A DNA stretch of 64,000 bases from Salminus brasiliensis (lineage: Eukaryota > Chordata > Actinopteri > Characiformes > Bryconidae). A program made the translations under genes and the position numbers. Shown in pieces: positions 26,201-59,535 of the stretch. Each line of letters begins with the position of its first letter. The stretch's first letter is position 1. A model generated the notes under the pieces. It was not told the DNA's origin. It worked only from the letters and a program-made list of their open reading frames with translations, and ran no database searches. Location of the stretch: positions 28,488,261 to 28,552,260 of the forward strand of contig NC_132878.1 of the NCBI RefSeq assembly GCF_030463535.1, written 5' to 3'.

Positions 26201-29200
26201 GCTGGATGAACAGGTGAATGCATGTGTCCATGAATGTGGGTGGACATACAAAAAAGTATGTCTGAGATGTTTCAGTGTTTTATAGAGAGCAATCCTGGAG
26301 AACTAAGGGCCTGTTCAGCATTGCACTTTGGAGTTTTGTTGCTCTAACAACCAGCTGGAGTTCCCCACCCATGTCTCTTATCAGATAAAGTTCATACACT
26401 GGTTATATCTGGAGTATACACTGATCAGCCATAACTTTAGTACTATCTGATTAATATTAAGTAGGTCCCCTTTGCACAAGACCAGTTTCCTGTGGTATCT
26501 GGCAGCAAGACGTTAACAGCAGATCTATCAAGTCCTTTAAGTTGTGAGGTGGGGTTTCCATGTAATCACATGAATGAGACCTAAGTGACTATGCCCCTGT
26601 CACCTTTCCACCATTTCTTGACCACTGCATACCAGAAAAACCCCACAAGACCTGCCTGATGTTTTGGAGATGTTCTGACTCGGTCTGAATCAGAGCCTTT
26701 GTCAGAGTGGCTCAGATTATTTTTCCTGCTTTAAACATTTGACCTTCAAGAAGTGACCGTTCACTTGACAGATGCCACTGTAGACAAGGATAATCAGTGG
26801 TTTTCTCTTCATCATGGTGCTAATGTTATGGCTGATCGGTGTAGTATAAATTAACAAATGGAACATATTTTGATGACTTGATGAGTGGAAATGAATGCAG
26901 AAATATATGTGAGCTCACATTGCCAATACTTATGTTAGGCTTAAGGCCTTTGTTTATTGGACTGCGTGAATGGCCACAGGAAATGGTCAAACAAAAGGAA
27001 ATGTGAAGACAATTTGCATATATTTTCTACAGATATTTGTTTCCATGCCATTATTGACCTTTCTTGGCTGCACTGAAATGATGTCTGACTATGTGAATGC
27101 AAATTTACAAATTCACTGGTTATTATTTGATTGATAAACAGTGACTCACTGCCATGTCCGATGCAAAAACCATTCCTGGGAACATGTCCTCCTCTGCAGG
27201 GGGACTGGACTGCGGTTTATTTCCATTGCTATGAAACAAAGAAACACACACTATAAGTGGCTTTAGAAGGAAGGCTGTATGTCTGGGGACACTTAACTTT
27301 TCAAAATGCTCATATTAATGTTTATAATTAATATGTTTCCAGTACATGTAAGAGAATGCATTTCATTATAGTTTGTTTTCATTCCAAAAAAGAAAAAACT
27401 CCCTCCAAAGGTTTTCTATGGGGTTGAGATCTGAAGACTGGCCAGGCCACTCCAGGACCTTGAAATGCTTCTTACGAAGCCACTCCTTTGTTGCCCTGGC
27501 AGTGTGCTTGGGATCATTGTCATGCTGAAAGACCCAGCCACGTTTCATCTTCAGTGCCCTTGCTGATGGAGAGAGGTTTGCACTGAAAATCTCACAATAC
27601 ATGGTCCCATTCATTCTTTCATGTACACGGACAAAGCATGATGTTGCCACCCCCATGCTTCACAGTTGGTATGGTGTTCTTTGGATGCAACTCAGCATTC
27701 ACTCTCCTCCTAACACAACGAGTTGTGTTTGTACCAAACAGTTCTACTTTGGTTTCATCTGACCATAAGACATTCTCCCAATACTCTTCCGGAACATCCA
27801 AATGCTCTCTAGCAAACTTCAGACGCGCCGGATATGTACTGGCTTAAGCAGGGGAACACGTCTGGCACTGCAAGATCTGAGTCCCTGGCGGCGTAGTGTG
27901 TTACTGACTGTAGCCTTTGTAACGTTGGTCCCAGCTTTCTGCAGGTCATTCACTAGGTCCCCCCGTGTGGTTCTGGGATTTTTGCTGACCGTTCTTGTGA
28001 TCATTTTGACCCCACGGGCTGAGATCTTGCGTGGAGCCCCTGAATGAGGGAGATTAGCAGTGGTCTTGTAGGTCTCCCATTTTCTGATTATTGTTCCCAC
28101 AGTAGATTTCTTCACACCAAGCTGTTTGCCTATTACAGATTCAGTCTTCCCAGCCTGGTGCAGGTCTACAATTTTGTTTCTGGTGTCCTTCAACAGCTCT
28201 TTGGTCTTCACCATAGTGGAGTTTGGAGTGTGACTGTTTGAGATTGTGGGCAGGTGTCTTTTATACTGTTAACGAGTTCAAACAGGTGCCATTAATACAG
28301 GTAATGAGTGAAGGACAGAGAAGCCTCTTAAAGAAGAAGTTACAGGTCTGTGACAGCCAGAAATCTTGCTTGTTTGTAGGTTCTTTAAAAATCAGATTTT
28401 CAGAATTTATTTTCTCATTTTGTCTTTCGTAGTTGAGGTCTACCTATGATGTCAATTACAGGCCTCTCTAATTTTTTTAAGTGGGAGAACTTGCACAATT
28501 GGTGACTGACTACATAATTTTTTCCCCACTGTAAATGTCTTGTATTATTTTTTTCTTTAATATAAAGATACTTAAGAGACTCAAGAGAAGAGTGAATATC
28601 CAAACTAAGCCCCACATTTCCATTCCAATAAAGCTTATTGATAACAGGCCTCTGAAGTTTGACTTTTTGCACCATTACAATACTTATAGGCAACTACTAA
28701 TCATATTTTCCTCTCCATGGAACACATGTTAATGCTCAGTAGTGCACATAGATGCTGCTTATATATATATTTGATATTTCTAAAATGCTTTAATTCTCAA
28801 TGGGCAGATCTGCAGCTGAAACAGGTAGACTAGTGCATCCCAACATTTTTCAATATTAACATTTTAATATAACATTATCATCATTATGGCTTTTATAAAA
28901 ATGTTTTTTGGGGAGGTGGGGTAGAGCACTATAGGCCCCTGTGGCTCAGCCTAAGCTTTTGGCCTTTGTTTTCTTTATATTACTTTTACTTTTATACTTT
29001 TATACTAAGTAGTTTTGAAACCAGTACTTTTACACTTTTACTTGAGTAAAAAGCTTAAGTTGATTCTTCAACCTCTATTGATGTCTTTTTAAACCCTAGT
29101 ATATACAATTCTACCTGAGTAAGGAATGTGAATACCTTTGACATCTTTGAAAACATTCAAGAATGTTGTCATAGTATATAAATCATTTTAACTGCTATCA

Positions 29201-31910
29201 TGTTCCTTATTTTAACCTAATGTACCATGTCCTTTTGTACCTCCCCAAGGACTACAGAGGGAAATGAGCCTTATTGCACTTATTGAGTGGTCATGTAAAC
29301 TGCATACTCCAATTTTTTAGATCAGAGTAAAGTCTAAAAATCTGATTAAGAAATCCAATAAAGATAGCTGGATATTAGCCCAGTAATCAGAATTCTCAGT
29401 GCACGTATACACTGTTTAGCGAGATCAAGCTTGTCATGCTGGTAACCCCGTTCTAATCAAGCTTGTCTACCAGGTCTTGCTGCTGAACCAGCTTAGTCCC
29501 AGAAGTTCATGCTCAAGGTTCTAGATACATCACAGTCTGTGAATGTGAGCAGCAGTGTGAGTAAGTTTCAGTCTGTTGTTAGAAATGGAGGATAGTGAAA
29601 AAGACGCTGTTTTGCTGCAGCAGACGAGGTCACATACATCTTAATGTCTGTTCTGAGCATTAGCTCAAGCTCTGCATGCTGTTTTTTTAATCTAGAACTG
29701 TCGTACAATTTCAAGTCAGATGGTTTTGTTTTTCTAATGTGGCCTGAACACAACATTTTTCAACATTAACAATATAATAAAAAATTATCGTCATTATGGC
29801 TTTTATAAAAATGTTTTTTGGGGAAGTGGGGTAAGGCACTATAGGCCCCTGTGGCTCAGCCTAAGCTTTGGCCTTTGTTTTATTTAAAGAACCTAGATCT
29901 AATAGCCACAGTTCACCACTGTTTATCTGCATGCTAAATCTCTGCTCCAGTTGGAAGGGCAGAAGCTCCCCAGAGGTATTTATGAGTTTGATGAGTCAGG
30001 ATTATAATCTGGTTGTCAGGCACATGACTTATTGGTAGCTTTCTGTTATGCAAGCTTAGTGCTTTTCTTATCAGGGTGTTTTATTAGATAATTTGATGCT
30101 AAGCCAATATCTCTCAGTATTGAAAAGTAATCGGTATTTAATAGTTATTTATAAAATATAATAAAATATCAGTAAAATGCAAGAATTTATGTGTTGATTC
30201 CTTAAAAATAATGTTCTGACAAGTTACGTGATATGAGGGAGAAAAAGTGATGTCATTTCAGCTTTAGAGGAGTTAAAAAGCTGGTAAAATGTCATTTTTT
30301 CAATATTGATTGAGTGAGTCCATCAAATATTGCACACGTTACATAAAGTAGACTGAAATATTGAACACGTCACGTTCCCCTCCATCACACACTATTGAGA
30401 TGGGAAAATCGGATGCTGCTGATTATTAACATCGTAGGAAATAAACAGACATGTGTGTGTGTGTCTAACCTGGTGCTCTTGCTGGATTTTGAGTATATGA
30501 TGTAGATGGTCAGACCCACCACCAAAGCCAGGGTGATTCCAGGAAGAGAGGCCACAAGGGCAAAAGTCAGTGTGGTCCATCGCTGATTACAGTTCTCGCC
30601 CAGATAAAACTCATCTATATAGTTATTACACCTGCAGACAGATAGCAGTCATACATAGTTAACAGGAAAAGACCACAATTGTCATTTACTGAAAATGGGT
30701 CAGTTTCTTAGACAAGAATGAGCCCTTCCAAATCTGTAAGTCCCTTTAGTTAAGTTCTTCACTCTCAAACCACAATAGTTACATAGAAGTTTTATAGCAG
30801 TTACTGAATAACAGCTCTTATTACTCTGATTTATGAATGTCACAATGTCACTTTGTTTAATTGAGTCCCAGCTGAGCTCAACAACAAGAAGCTAGGTATG
30901 ATTACTTTTTACCTGAATCACCTTTGAATGAAGCATTTGATACAAAAAAAGTGTCTTTCTGAAAAGTGTCAGAGAAATCACTTTAGACTTTGAAGGGCTC
31001 ACCTTTAAAAAGGTAGAAATTGACCACAATACATTTGTCTGTAGTAAAAGTAAGGATATATTTCTACTTGAGTTAAAGTAGAGTTCCTTTCCAATGTCCT
31101 TGAGTATTAAAGGTGAAAGTAAGGTAAAAACTCACTAAGTTGATATAGTGATATCCAGGAGAACATGCTTTAGGGCATCTTCTTGCTTTTCTATTGCAAC
31201 ATCGTCTACCTGTTTTCCCAGTAGTGGGTCAGATAGTACTTCTAAAGTACAGCCTCCACACATGGTGGAGGTAGTTTTATACACTGTAGCTGTAACTAAG
31301 ACCCCCAAAGTAAACAATGGGATTCCCACATATCCATTCATCCACAACAGCTCATTGTTTGAACACAGGTTGATCAGGCAGGTTGATCAGGCAGACATGA
31401 TGGAAATAAATCTAGTAGAGTTTGATGAGGCTGAGATTTGCTGTTCTACTGTTTCTACTACTGATTTGTTTGGACAGATATTTTGGTGTGTTTCGGTTAG
31501 AAAGCTTGTCTGCTTCAAACAACACAGCTCGCCTCTCAGTCTGCACAGTTAACCTCACTTATAAGGGAAGTTGTAGCATTTGCATTTCAGTTGAACTGTT
31601 TCTAAACAGTTGGAGCGTTGTGTTGTCTTGTGTAGCAGAGCTGTGCAGACTGCTTGTGTATAAATATTACTATTAAAAGACAGTGCTTTTTTATACTGTT
31701 ATTATTTATATTCTATTTATATTGTATTCAGACTTTTACTAACTGTGTAACATCCTTTGTTTTTAATATTTAGCAACACTGACCATTTTCTTATGTTCTT
31801 TTTTCATTACTGGTTAGCTGCTGGAAGAAAATTGATCATCTGGCAGTAGGACACTGATTACCAATCAAATTTGAAAACAAATTCAAAGGATACTGAAAAA
31901 TAAATAAATA

Positions 31911-31978
<68 letters not shown>

Positions 31979-33383
31979 TATATATTGTGAAAAATACATA
32001 ATTATCTTAATTTTATTCCAAAAAAACTGAATTGTAATATTTTATATGCATTACACATACAGCTTTTAATCAGTATGGTTTACAGAAATCTAACGTCTTG
32101 AATTTGAATATTTCATATCAAATTTGAATAAATTACTAATCAAACAGTCTCAATATAAAAACAAAAGACAACAAAAAGGACTGTAAAATGACACTGAATG
32201 CATAAAAATGAATACAAATGATTTTTAAATAATATTTTAATTTTGGAATGCACTAGTGTAGATCTGAATAAGTGATTGATTACTGCCCGACTACAGTTTA
32301 GGATTGAGGGGGCTGATTTTTGATTATTTGCAGTAGGGAACTAATTTGCGATCACCTACAGTAAGGAAGTGGTTGCCTAAGCAGTGATCTTGAGTATTTG
32401 CGGAAAGCAATTGGTTACTGATTACCTGCAGAAAGGAGTTTCATCCTTACAGAAACACCTGCTGACGGTTATATCACAGTCCCAGTCCTGGTCGCAGAAT
32501 TCAAAGTCCGCTTTACCAGCACAAAGCCTCACTGGAGAACACACAGAACATTTCTGCTTACAGTAATTTAGCTCCTTTACTGTCATTACACACACTTGCT
32601 CAGCGGACCAGGGTATTGAAGCCACAACCCTGTGGCCAATAATGCAGAACTTTTGCCAATGAGACACCACTGCTCCTTGGTCTTGCGCTATGTGTTTATA
32701 CTCATACATGATATTTGCAATTTCATATGCAATTTATAACATTATAAGACTTTACAATCCACACACACAGTAATGAATAGCTGACACCCACAAATATTAC
32801 AAAACCAGTAAAACAGCAACACTTACTCCATTAATGAGCTGAGAACACATGGCATACATGTTTTGTACATAGTTTGTCCTGATCTAGTTCATCTGTTGTC
32901 CATAAGTTTCTGTTCATTTAGATTTTTTTTTATGTATATTTAAGGGTGCGACTGATGTGTGAGACAATCCCTCTGAACAAGCACTCTTTTACAAATGTAT
33001 ATTCTATTCTATTTATATCCTGATAGTTATATATAAGATATGAATGAGAAAAAGGGTAATTTGTAAAACAATCAAAATAGGGGTTGTCTTCAAATCGCTC
33101 TCCTTCAGTATAAACTGCTTGTTTAATTGTGTAGGAGCTTGTCGCACATAACAGAACAGATGTAAGTTATTAAACAGGTCATGAGTTTCTCAAATATGGC
33201 CAAATACCCCCCCTCCCCCAATTGCTATCTACATATTTAAATATGTTATGAGCTAAGAATTGAAATATAAGTTGTAGTAAGTTCAAGGAATAAGATTTTA
33301 CCACACTTACCATCTGGCGTAGTCTGTCCATCTGCAGTAAAAACAACCACAGCGGCGAAACACACACACAGAAAGACCCTCAT
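20999..33383 (-). CDS. Unrecognised type I membrane protein, EGF-like ectodomain, Pro-rich tail
   Basis: I do not recognise this gene. Ten exons join in frame (- strand, 5' to 3'): 33383-33311, 32531-32426, 30631-30470, 27228-27150, 25879-25797, 25293-25228, 24056-23991, 23886-23842, 23217-23082, 21091-20999; 302 aa, all GT-AG. Residues 1-19 are a signal peptide ([19 protein letters not shown]). The ectodomain of about 60 aa has eight Cys, including CFC and CRC, spaced like an EGF module ([19 protein letters not shown]). Residues about 80-106 are a membrane helix ending TIYIIY. The tail of about 196 aa is rich in Pro, Gly, Ser and Tyr, with related blocks [22 protein letters not shown] and [11 protein letters not shown], and ends TNRMY. 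The EGF-TM layout recalls the membrane-proximal end of transmembrane mucins, but no mucin or SEA domain is present. The ATG sits just after CAGG, so a 5' non-coding exon is likely upstream. It lies between igbp1 (convergent) and taf1 (same strand). Confidence 0.72.
21195..21390. repeat. Dispersed teleost-type repeat fragment
   Basis: Contains CAAAAGTATCCAGACAGACC, TTGACCAATAGAACAGGATG and TATAAAGCCTCCCTGCATTG followed by a GCTGTGGAGCAGTGG block. From memory this resembles an abundant non-autonomous DNA repeat of teleosts. Class is unproven. It lies in the last intron of the orphan gene. Confidence 0.45.
21475..22330 (+). mobile_element. Decayed Tc1/IS630-type transposon, split by a SINE
   Basis: Before the SINE, the frame reads [14 protein letters not shown], matching the first catalytic Asp/Glu block of the Tc1/IS630 superfamily (FSDESRFCL type), but with Ala in place of the Asp. 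After the SINE, the frame ends in [20 protein letters not shown] followed by a stop, the typical C-terminus of these transposases. The middle catalytic region is absent and frames are broken. It is dead and sits in the last intron of the orphan gene. Confidence 0.7.
21732..22035 (+). mobile_element. tRNA-derived SINE, full length with poly(A)
   Basis: The head is tRNA-like, with an A-box TGGCTCAGCGG and a B-box GGTTCGATTCC (about 21780-21790). Then come a unique body (GCAAGCTGCCACTGTTGGG and onward), a GT-rich segment, and an (A)29 tail at 22007-22035. It is inserted in the Tc1-type relic. The conserved boxes suggest a fairly recent copy. Confidence 0.88.
22406..22626 (+). mobile_element. Second SINE copy, internally deleted
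   Basis: Same family as the SINE at 21732-22035. The head GTGGCTCAGTGGTTAGAGC jumps directly to CCCGGGCGCTGGAGTTGGCT, losing the B-box and about 100 bp. The GT tract is longer, and the end reads CACCTTTACCTTTACC instead of poly(A). Confidence 0.8.
23231..23273. repeat. (CA)n microsatellite
   Basis: About 21 CA units, lying about 13 bp upstream (on the - strand) of the acceptor of the orphan gene's ninth exon, which begins at 23217. Confidence 0.9.
24475..24695. repeat. Dispersed repeat, second copy of the 18.98-kb element
   Basis: Shares GTTAAACTGCACAG, TGTATTTACTTTCTTGCTCC and the preceding GCTGCTGCTC block with 18985-19250, in the same orientation. It lies in an intron of the orphan gene. 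Confidence 0.6.
25360..25785. repeat. Degenerate short tandem array
   Basis: Roughly 400 bp of imperfect units of the type AGGGAACTCAGG / GGACTTAGG, about 10-20 bp long, between the fifth and sixth exons of the orphan gene. It is heavily diverged and non-coding. Confidence 0.7.
26416..26845. mobile_element. MITE with TACACTGATCAGCCATAAC inverted ends
   Basis: Left end TACACTGATCAGCCATAAC and right end GTTATGGCTGATCGGTGTA are inverted complements about 430 bp apart, flanked by TA. This fits a non-autonomous Tc1/mariner-like element with TA target duplication. There is no open frame. Related copies lie at 53.8 and 62.3 kb. Confidence 0.8.
27385..28532 (-). mobile_element. Tc1-like transposon, inactive and truncated
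   Basis: The - strand encodes a Tc1 transposase in three shifted pieces. 28214-27819 holds the paired-like HTH ([30 protein letters not shown]). About 27830-27619 holds [12 protein letters not shown], with the first catalytic Asp. About 27656-27390 holds [11 protein letters not shown] and [11 protein letters not shown], with the second Asp and the final Glu. A frameshift lies near 27838, and an internal deletion near 27640 removes the usual block after GGGNIML. The frame stops just after LWRE. The upstream terminal repeat is intact, ending CAGTGGGGAAAAAATTATG at 28532 next to TA. The downstream end is missing. It lies in intron 3 of the orphan gene, upstream of its fourth exon (27228-27150). 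Confidence 0.88.
28846..28978. repeat. About 130-bp direct repeat, copy 1
   Basis: Shares ATTATGGCTTTTATAAAAAT, a GTTTTTTGGGG block and GGCCCCTGTGGCTCAGCCTA with copy 2 at 29755-29885, same orientation, about 910 bp apart. ACTTTTACTTGAGTA-type repeat text follows. This is intronic DNA of the orphan gene. Confidence 0.85.
29755..29885. repeat. About 130-bp direct repeat, copy 2
   Basis: About 90 percent similar by eye to 28846-28978. The pair could be a local duplication or two insertions of one element. Confidence 0.85.
31390..31515. repeat. Dispersed repeat shared with 40.83 kb
   Basis: Contains CTAGTAGAGTTTGATGAG, TTGCTGTTCTACT, CAGATATTTTG and AAAGCTTGTCTGCT. The same blocks occur in order at 40828-40985 inside taf1. 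Confidence 0.7.
31919..31975. repeat. (AT)n microsatellite
   Basis: About 28 AT units in an intron of the orphan gene. Confidence 0.95.
32285..32440 (-). repeat. Degenerate tandem units abutting an exon donor
   Basis: Units of about 35 bp read, on the - strand, CTTTCTGCAGGTAATCAG, CTTACTGTAGGTGATCG and CCTACTGCAAATAATC. The first is the real exon 2/intron 2 border of the orphan gene (donor after 32426). The second still looks like a usable 5' splice site. Confidence 0.6.
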
Positions 33384-34094
33384 CCTGAAATGCACACACT
33401 CACACACACACAGAATCAGCTTCTATAATAAGGACACAGTCAGGTCTGCGTTTGAGTGAGATTCAGGCATTTATGACCCTCTCTCATATACACACACACA
33501 CCCTGCTACTGCAATAAACACACGGACAGTAGAAGCACACAGGGCAGTCAAAGGTGTAGATAGGAAAAGGGTTCAGTGCCTCTTCACTGGCCTGGAATTG
33601 CATTTCCTTATATACAGCAATGATCCACTTGTTCCTGGTCAGGATTGTGCTGGGTCCGGAGCCAAGCATTAGGCACAAGGCTGCAGGACTCACAACCAGG
33701 GGCAACTTACAACAGACAATTCACCAGCCAGGTGTTTTTAGAAGGTAGGAGGAAACTGGAGCACGTAGAGGAAACCCACACGGACCCACCGGCAGAAAAA
33801 TAAAACAAACAAACAACGAACAAGAAAAGACAGACATGTATCTCCAGTTTTACAGAACCTTTAAATGAGTACTGGACTCTATGGCAGTGAGATTTTATTT
33901 GGAGTAATACTGGAGCAGTTCTATTGATTCCTTCATCCTGAAGAGTTCCCACAGTGTAGAGAGCAGCTGCTGTACTGTCCTGTTTATGTCAGGGCTTTTT
34001 TTTATAGAGCCGATTAAGTGAATTCCTAAAAGTATTCAGACCCCTCAACATATATCACACTTCATCGTACTGTAAAGAGATCTAATTATCATCT
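33384..34094. other. Upstream of the orphan gene, no exon assigned
   Basis: Short CA tracts and unique-looking DNA. A 5' non-coding exon and promoter of the orphan gene should lie here or further upstream, because its ATG directly follows an acceptor-like TTTCAGG. No exon can be fixed by eye. Confidence 0.4.
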
Positions 34095-34830
34095 TTATCA
34101 ACTTTCAGTCTACACATTCTGGATATTAATGTTATTAGAGCTCCATTCTGGATATTAATATTATGAGAGCTTCATTCTGGATATTAATGATATTAGAGCT
34201 TCATTCTGGATATTAATGTTATTAATTAACTTTATTCTGGATATTAATGATATTATAAGTTCATTCTGGATATTAAATGTTATTAATGAACTTTATTCTG
34301 GATATTAATGATATTAGAACTTCATTCTGGATATTAATGTTATTAGAGCTTTATTCTGGATATTAATATTATGAGAGCTTCATTCTGGATATTAATGATA
34401 TTAGAGCTTAATTCTGGATATTAATGATATTAGAGCTTCATTCTGGATATTAATGTTATTAATTAACTTTATTCTGGATATTAATGATATTAGAGCTTCA
34501 TTCTGGATATTAATGATATTAGAGCTTCATTCTGGATATTAATGTTATTAATTAACTTTATTCGGGATATTAATGATATTATAAGTTCATTCTGGATATT
34601 AAATGTTATTAATGAACTTTATTATGGATATGAATGATATTAGAACTTCATTCTGGATATTAATGATATTAGAGCTTCATTCTGGATATTAATGTTATTA
34701 ATGAACTTTATTCTGGATTTTAATGATATTAGAGCTTTATTCTGGATATTAATGATATTAGAACTTCATTCTGGATATTAATGTTATGAGAGCTTCATTC
34801 TGGATATTAATGTTATGAGAGCTTGTATAC
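34095..34830. repeat. 29-bp minisatellite, about 25 copies
   Basis: Tandem units CATTCTGGATATTAATG plus TTATTAGAGCTT, with recurring variants (TTATTAATTAACTTTA, GATATTAGAGCTT). The recurring variants form a partial higher-order pattern. The array begins about 100 bp past the taf1 poly(A) signal. Confidence 0.95.
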
Positions 34831-34932
34831 AGTTGTATTTACAAACCTTTAATTATTTTGATACTTGAGAAGGTTAGTATATGCAAACTTCTTTTGAAAA
34901 CACACACCTCATCATACTGTTCTTCACAAACT

Positions 34933-34938
34933 TTTATT
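34933..34938 (-). terminator. taf1: taf1 poly(A) signal
   Basis: AATAAA on the - strand, about 182 nt after the taf1 stop codon. It is the first canonical hexamer downstream, so the 3' UTR is probably short. Confidence 0.6.
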
Positions 34939-35119
34939 TCTGACTACTGTCCTCCATATGGCTCGTGTAAAAAAATAATAAAACATGTACTATAACACAA
35001 CGCATTGTCACATGATGTGCTGAACATTTACTAATATATACACAAGTCTAGTCAGCTTTAAACACAGGCTTACTTGTTTACAACAGAATAAAAAACAAGC
35101 ATCAGCACATGTGTGTGTG

Positions 35120-58306
<23,187 letters not shown>

Positions 58307-58649
58307 CCTGGATAAACAACTGACCAGTCAGAAAACAGTAAAACCGACTGGTCAGAATCCAACAGAACCAACTAATCACAAGCAAACAAAACAAATACTA
58401 CCAAAACAAAACAATTAAACAAAACAATACCCTGTTAACCAATCAAAAATACCAGAAAAATAATCAACCAATCACCAAACACCACAACCAATCAAAACAA
58501 TCAAAATGAACGTCTGTTTTAGATTAAAAACTAGTTACTGCCTACATTTCACTGTTAACTATTACAATGTAATTAATACTGCTATTGAAATCATTTTATC
58601 CTGCTTCAGAAATGCAAATATTCTGTTTTTTAATTCACATTTTATTTAT

Positions 58650-58735
58650 CTAATGTCCTTTACACAGTTGAATGTGGAAATATTTAACTCCCCTCATCTC
58701 AAAGGATATTATGGTAATGTGTATAGAATAGAAAT
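58650..58735. repeat. About 80-bp direct repeat flanking a Tc1 relic, copy 1
   Basis: TGTCCTTTACACAGTT, TATTTAACTCCCCTCAT and GATATTATGGTAATGTGTA recur in the same order and orientation at 59450-59535. Confidence 0.8.
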
Positions 58736-58869
58736 ACATATGTATAGAAATACAATTTCAATGTGCACTATTATTTAACCTCCAACCTCAGGAGTTGGTG
58801 TAGCATCCTTTTGACAGTTCCAGTTTTGTGTTCGTCACGCCAGGCCTATCCAAATTACTTTTGCCATAT

Positions 58870-59290
58870 TTCAGTCAACCTTTCTTACGCTTCTTGGCAT
58901 GTATCTTGAAGTCTGGCCAGCAAGTCCTTGGTTGTGAAATGATCTTCTGATGACTGACATTGATATATTTGTCTCAGGCTTTATCAGGTCACCCTCTAAG
59001 TCTTGTACAGTAACACTGGGGTTTTTCTTCATTGTCCTGATGAGATGCCTAAAGTCTCTTGGCGAAAATTTGGACTGTCCCACACCCAGGCATGTTTGCT
59101 GCTGTGCCATAAGTTTTGAACTTGCATTCAATTCTCCCAATGTTGTCTCTAGAAATGTTCAAGGGCTTTGATATCTTCTTATACCCCCTTGCCTTTCTGG
59201 TGCAATGAAAAGATCTTCTCTTTCAGCTTTTGTGTCGGCTTACCTGTGTGTGGTGTTAATATAAACACATCACAGCTGAAGTAAATTAAG
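58870..59290 (-). mobile_element. Tc1-like transposase N-terminal relic
   Basis: The - strand reads MKKNPSVTVQDLEGDLIKP then SVIRRSFHNQGLAGQTSR, the second HTH of Tc1 transposases. Upstream, in another frame, is KFKTYGTAANMPG, the linker after the first HTH. No catalytic domain is present. It lies in the first (5' UTR) intron of taf1. Confidence 0.72.
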
Positions 59291-59449
59291 GTTTGTTATT
59301 GAGTTCCCATTGGATTAGGCATGTTTTATCCAACACCAGGTGAAACAGACTAGCAGTAGATTTTACAATCAGCAATATTATATAGGGTAGAGCTGTGAAA
59401 TATGATATTTTATCGGCTTGTGTTCGTTATTTATGATTTATGAGCATTA

Positions 59450-59535
59450 AAATGTCCTTTATACAGTTTGCACATGGAAATATTCAACTCCCCTCATCCT
59501 AACAAGATATTATGGTAATGTGTACAGAATTGGAT
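59450..59535. repeat. About 80-bp direct repeat flanking a Tc1 relic, copy 2
   Basis: Direct match to 58650-58735. Because the copies are direct, not inverted, they are not the transposon's own terminal inverted repeats. Confidence 0.8.

Noticed and set aside
31148-31552. 134-codon + strand frame
   Set aside because: It overlaps a dispersed repeat with a second copy at 40.83 kb and runs antisense in an intron of the orphan gene.
34095-34830. CRISPR-like array
   Set aside because: The 29-bp units run head to tail without spacers. This is a minisatellite.
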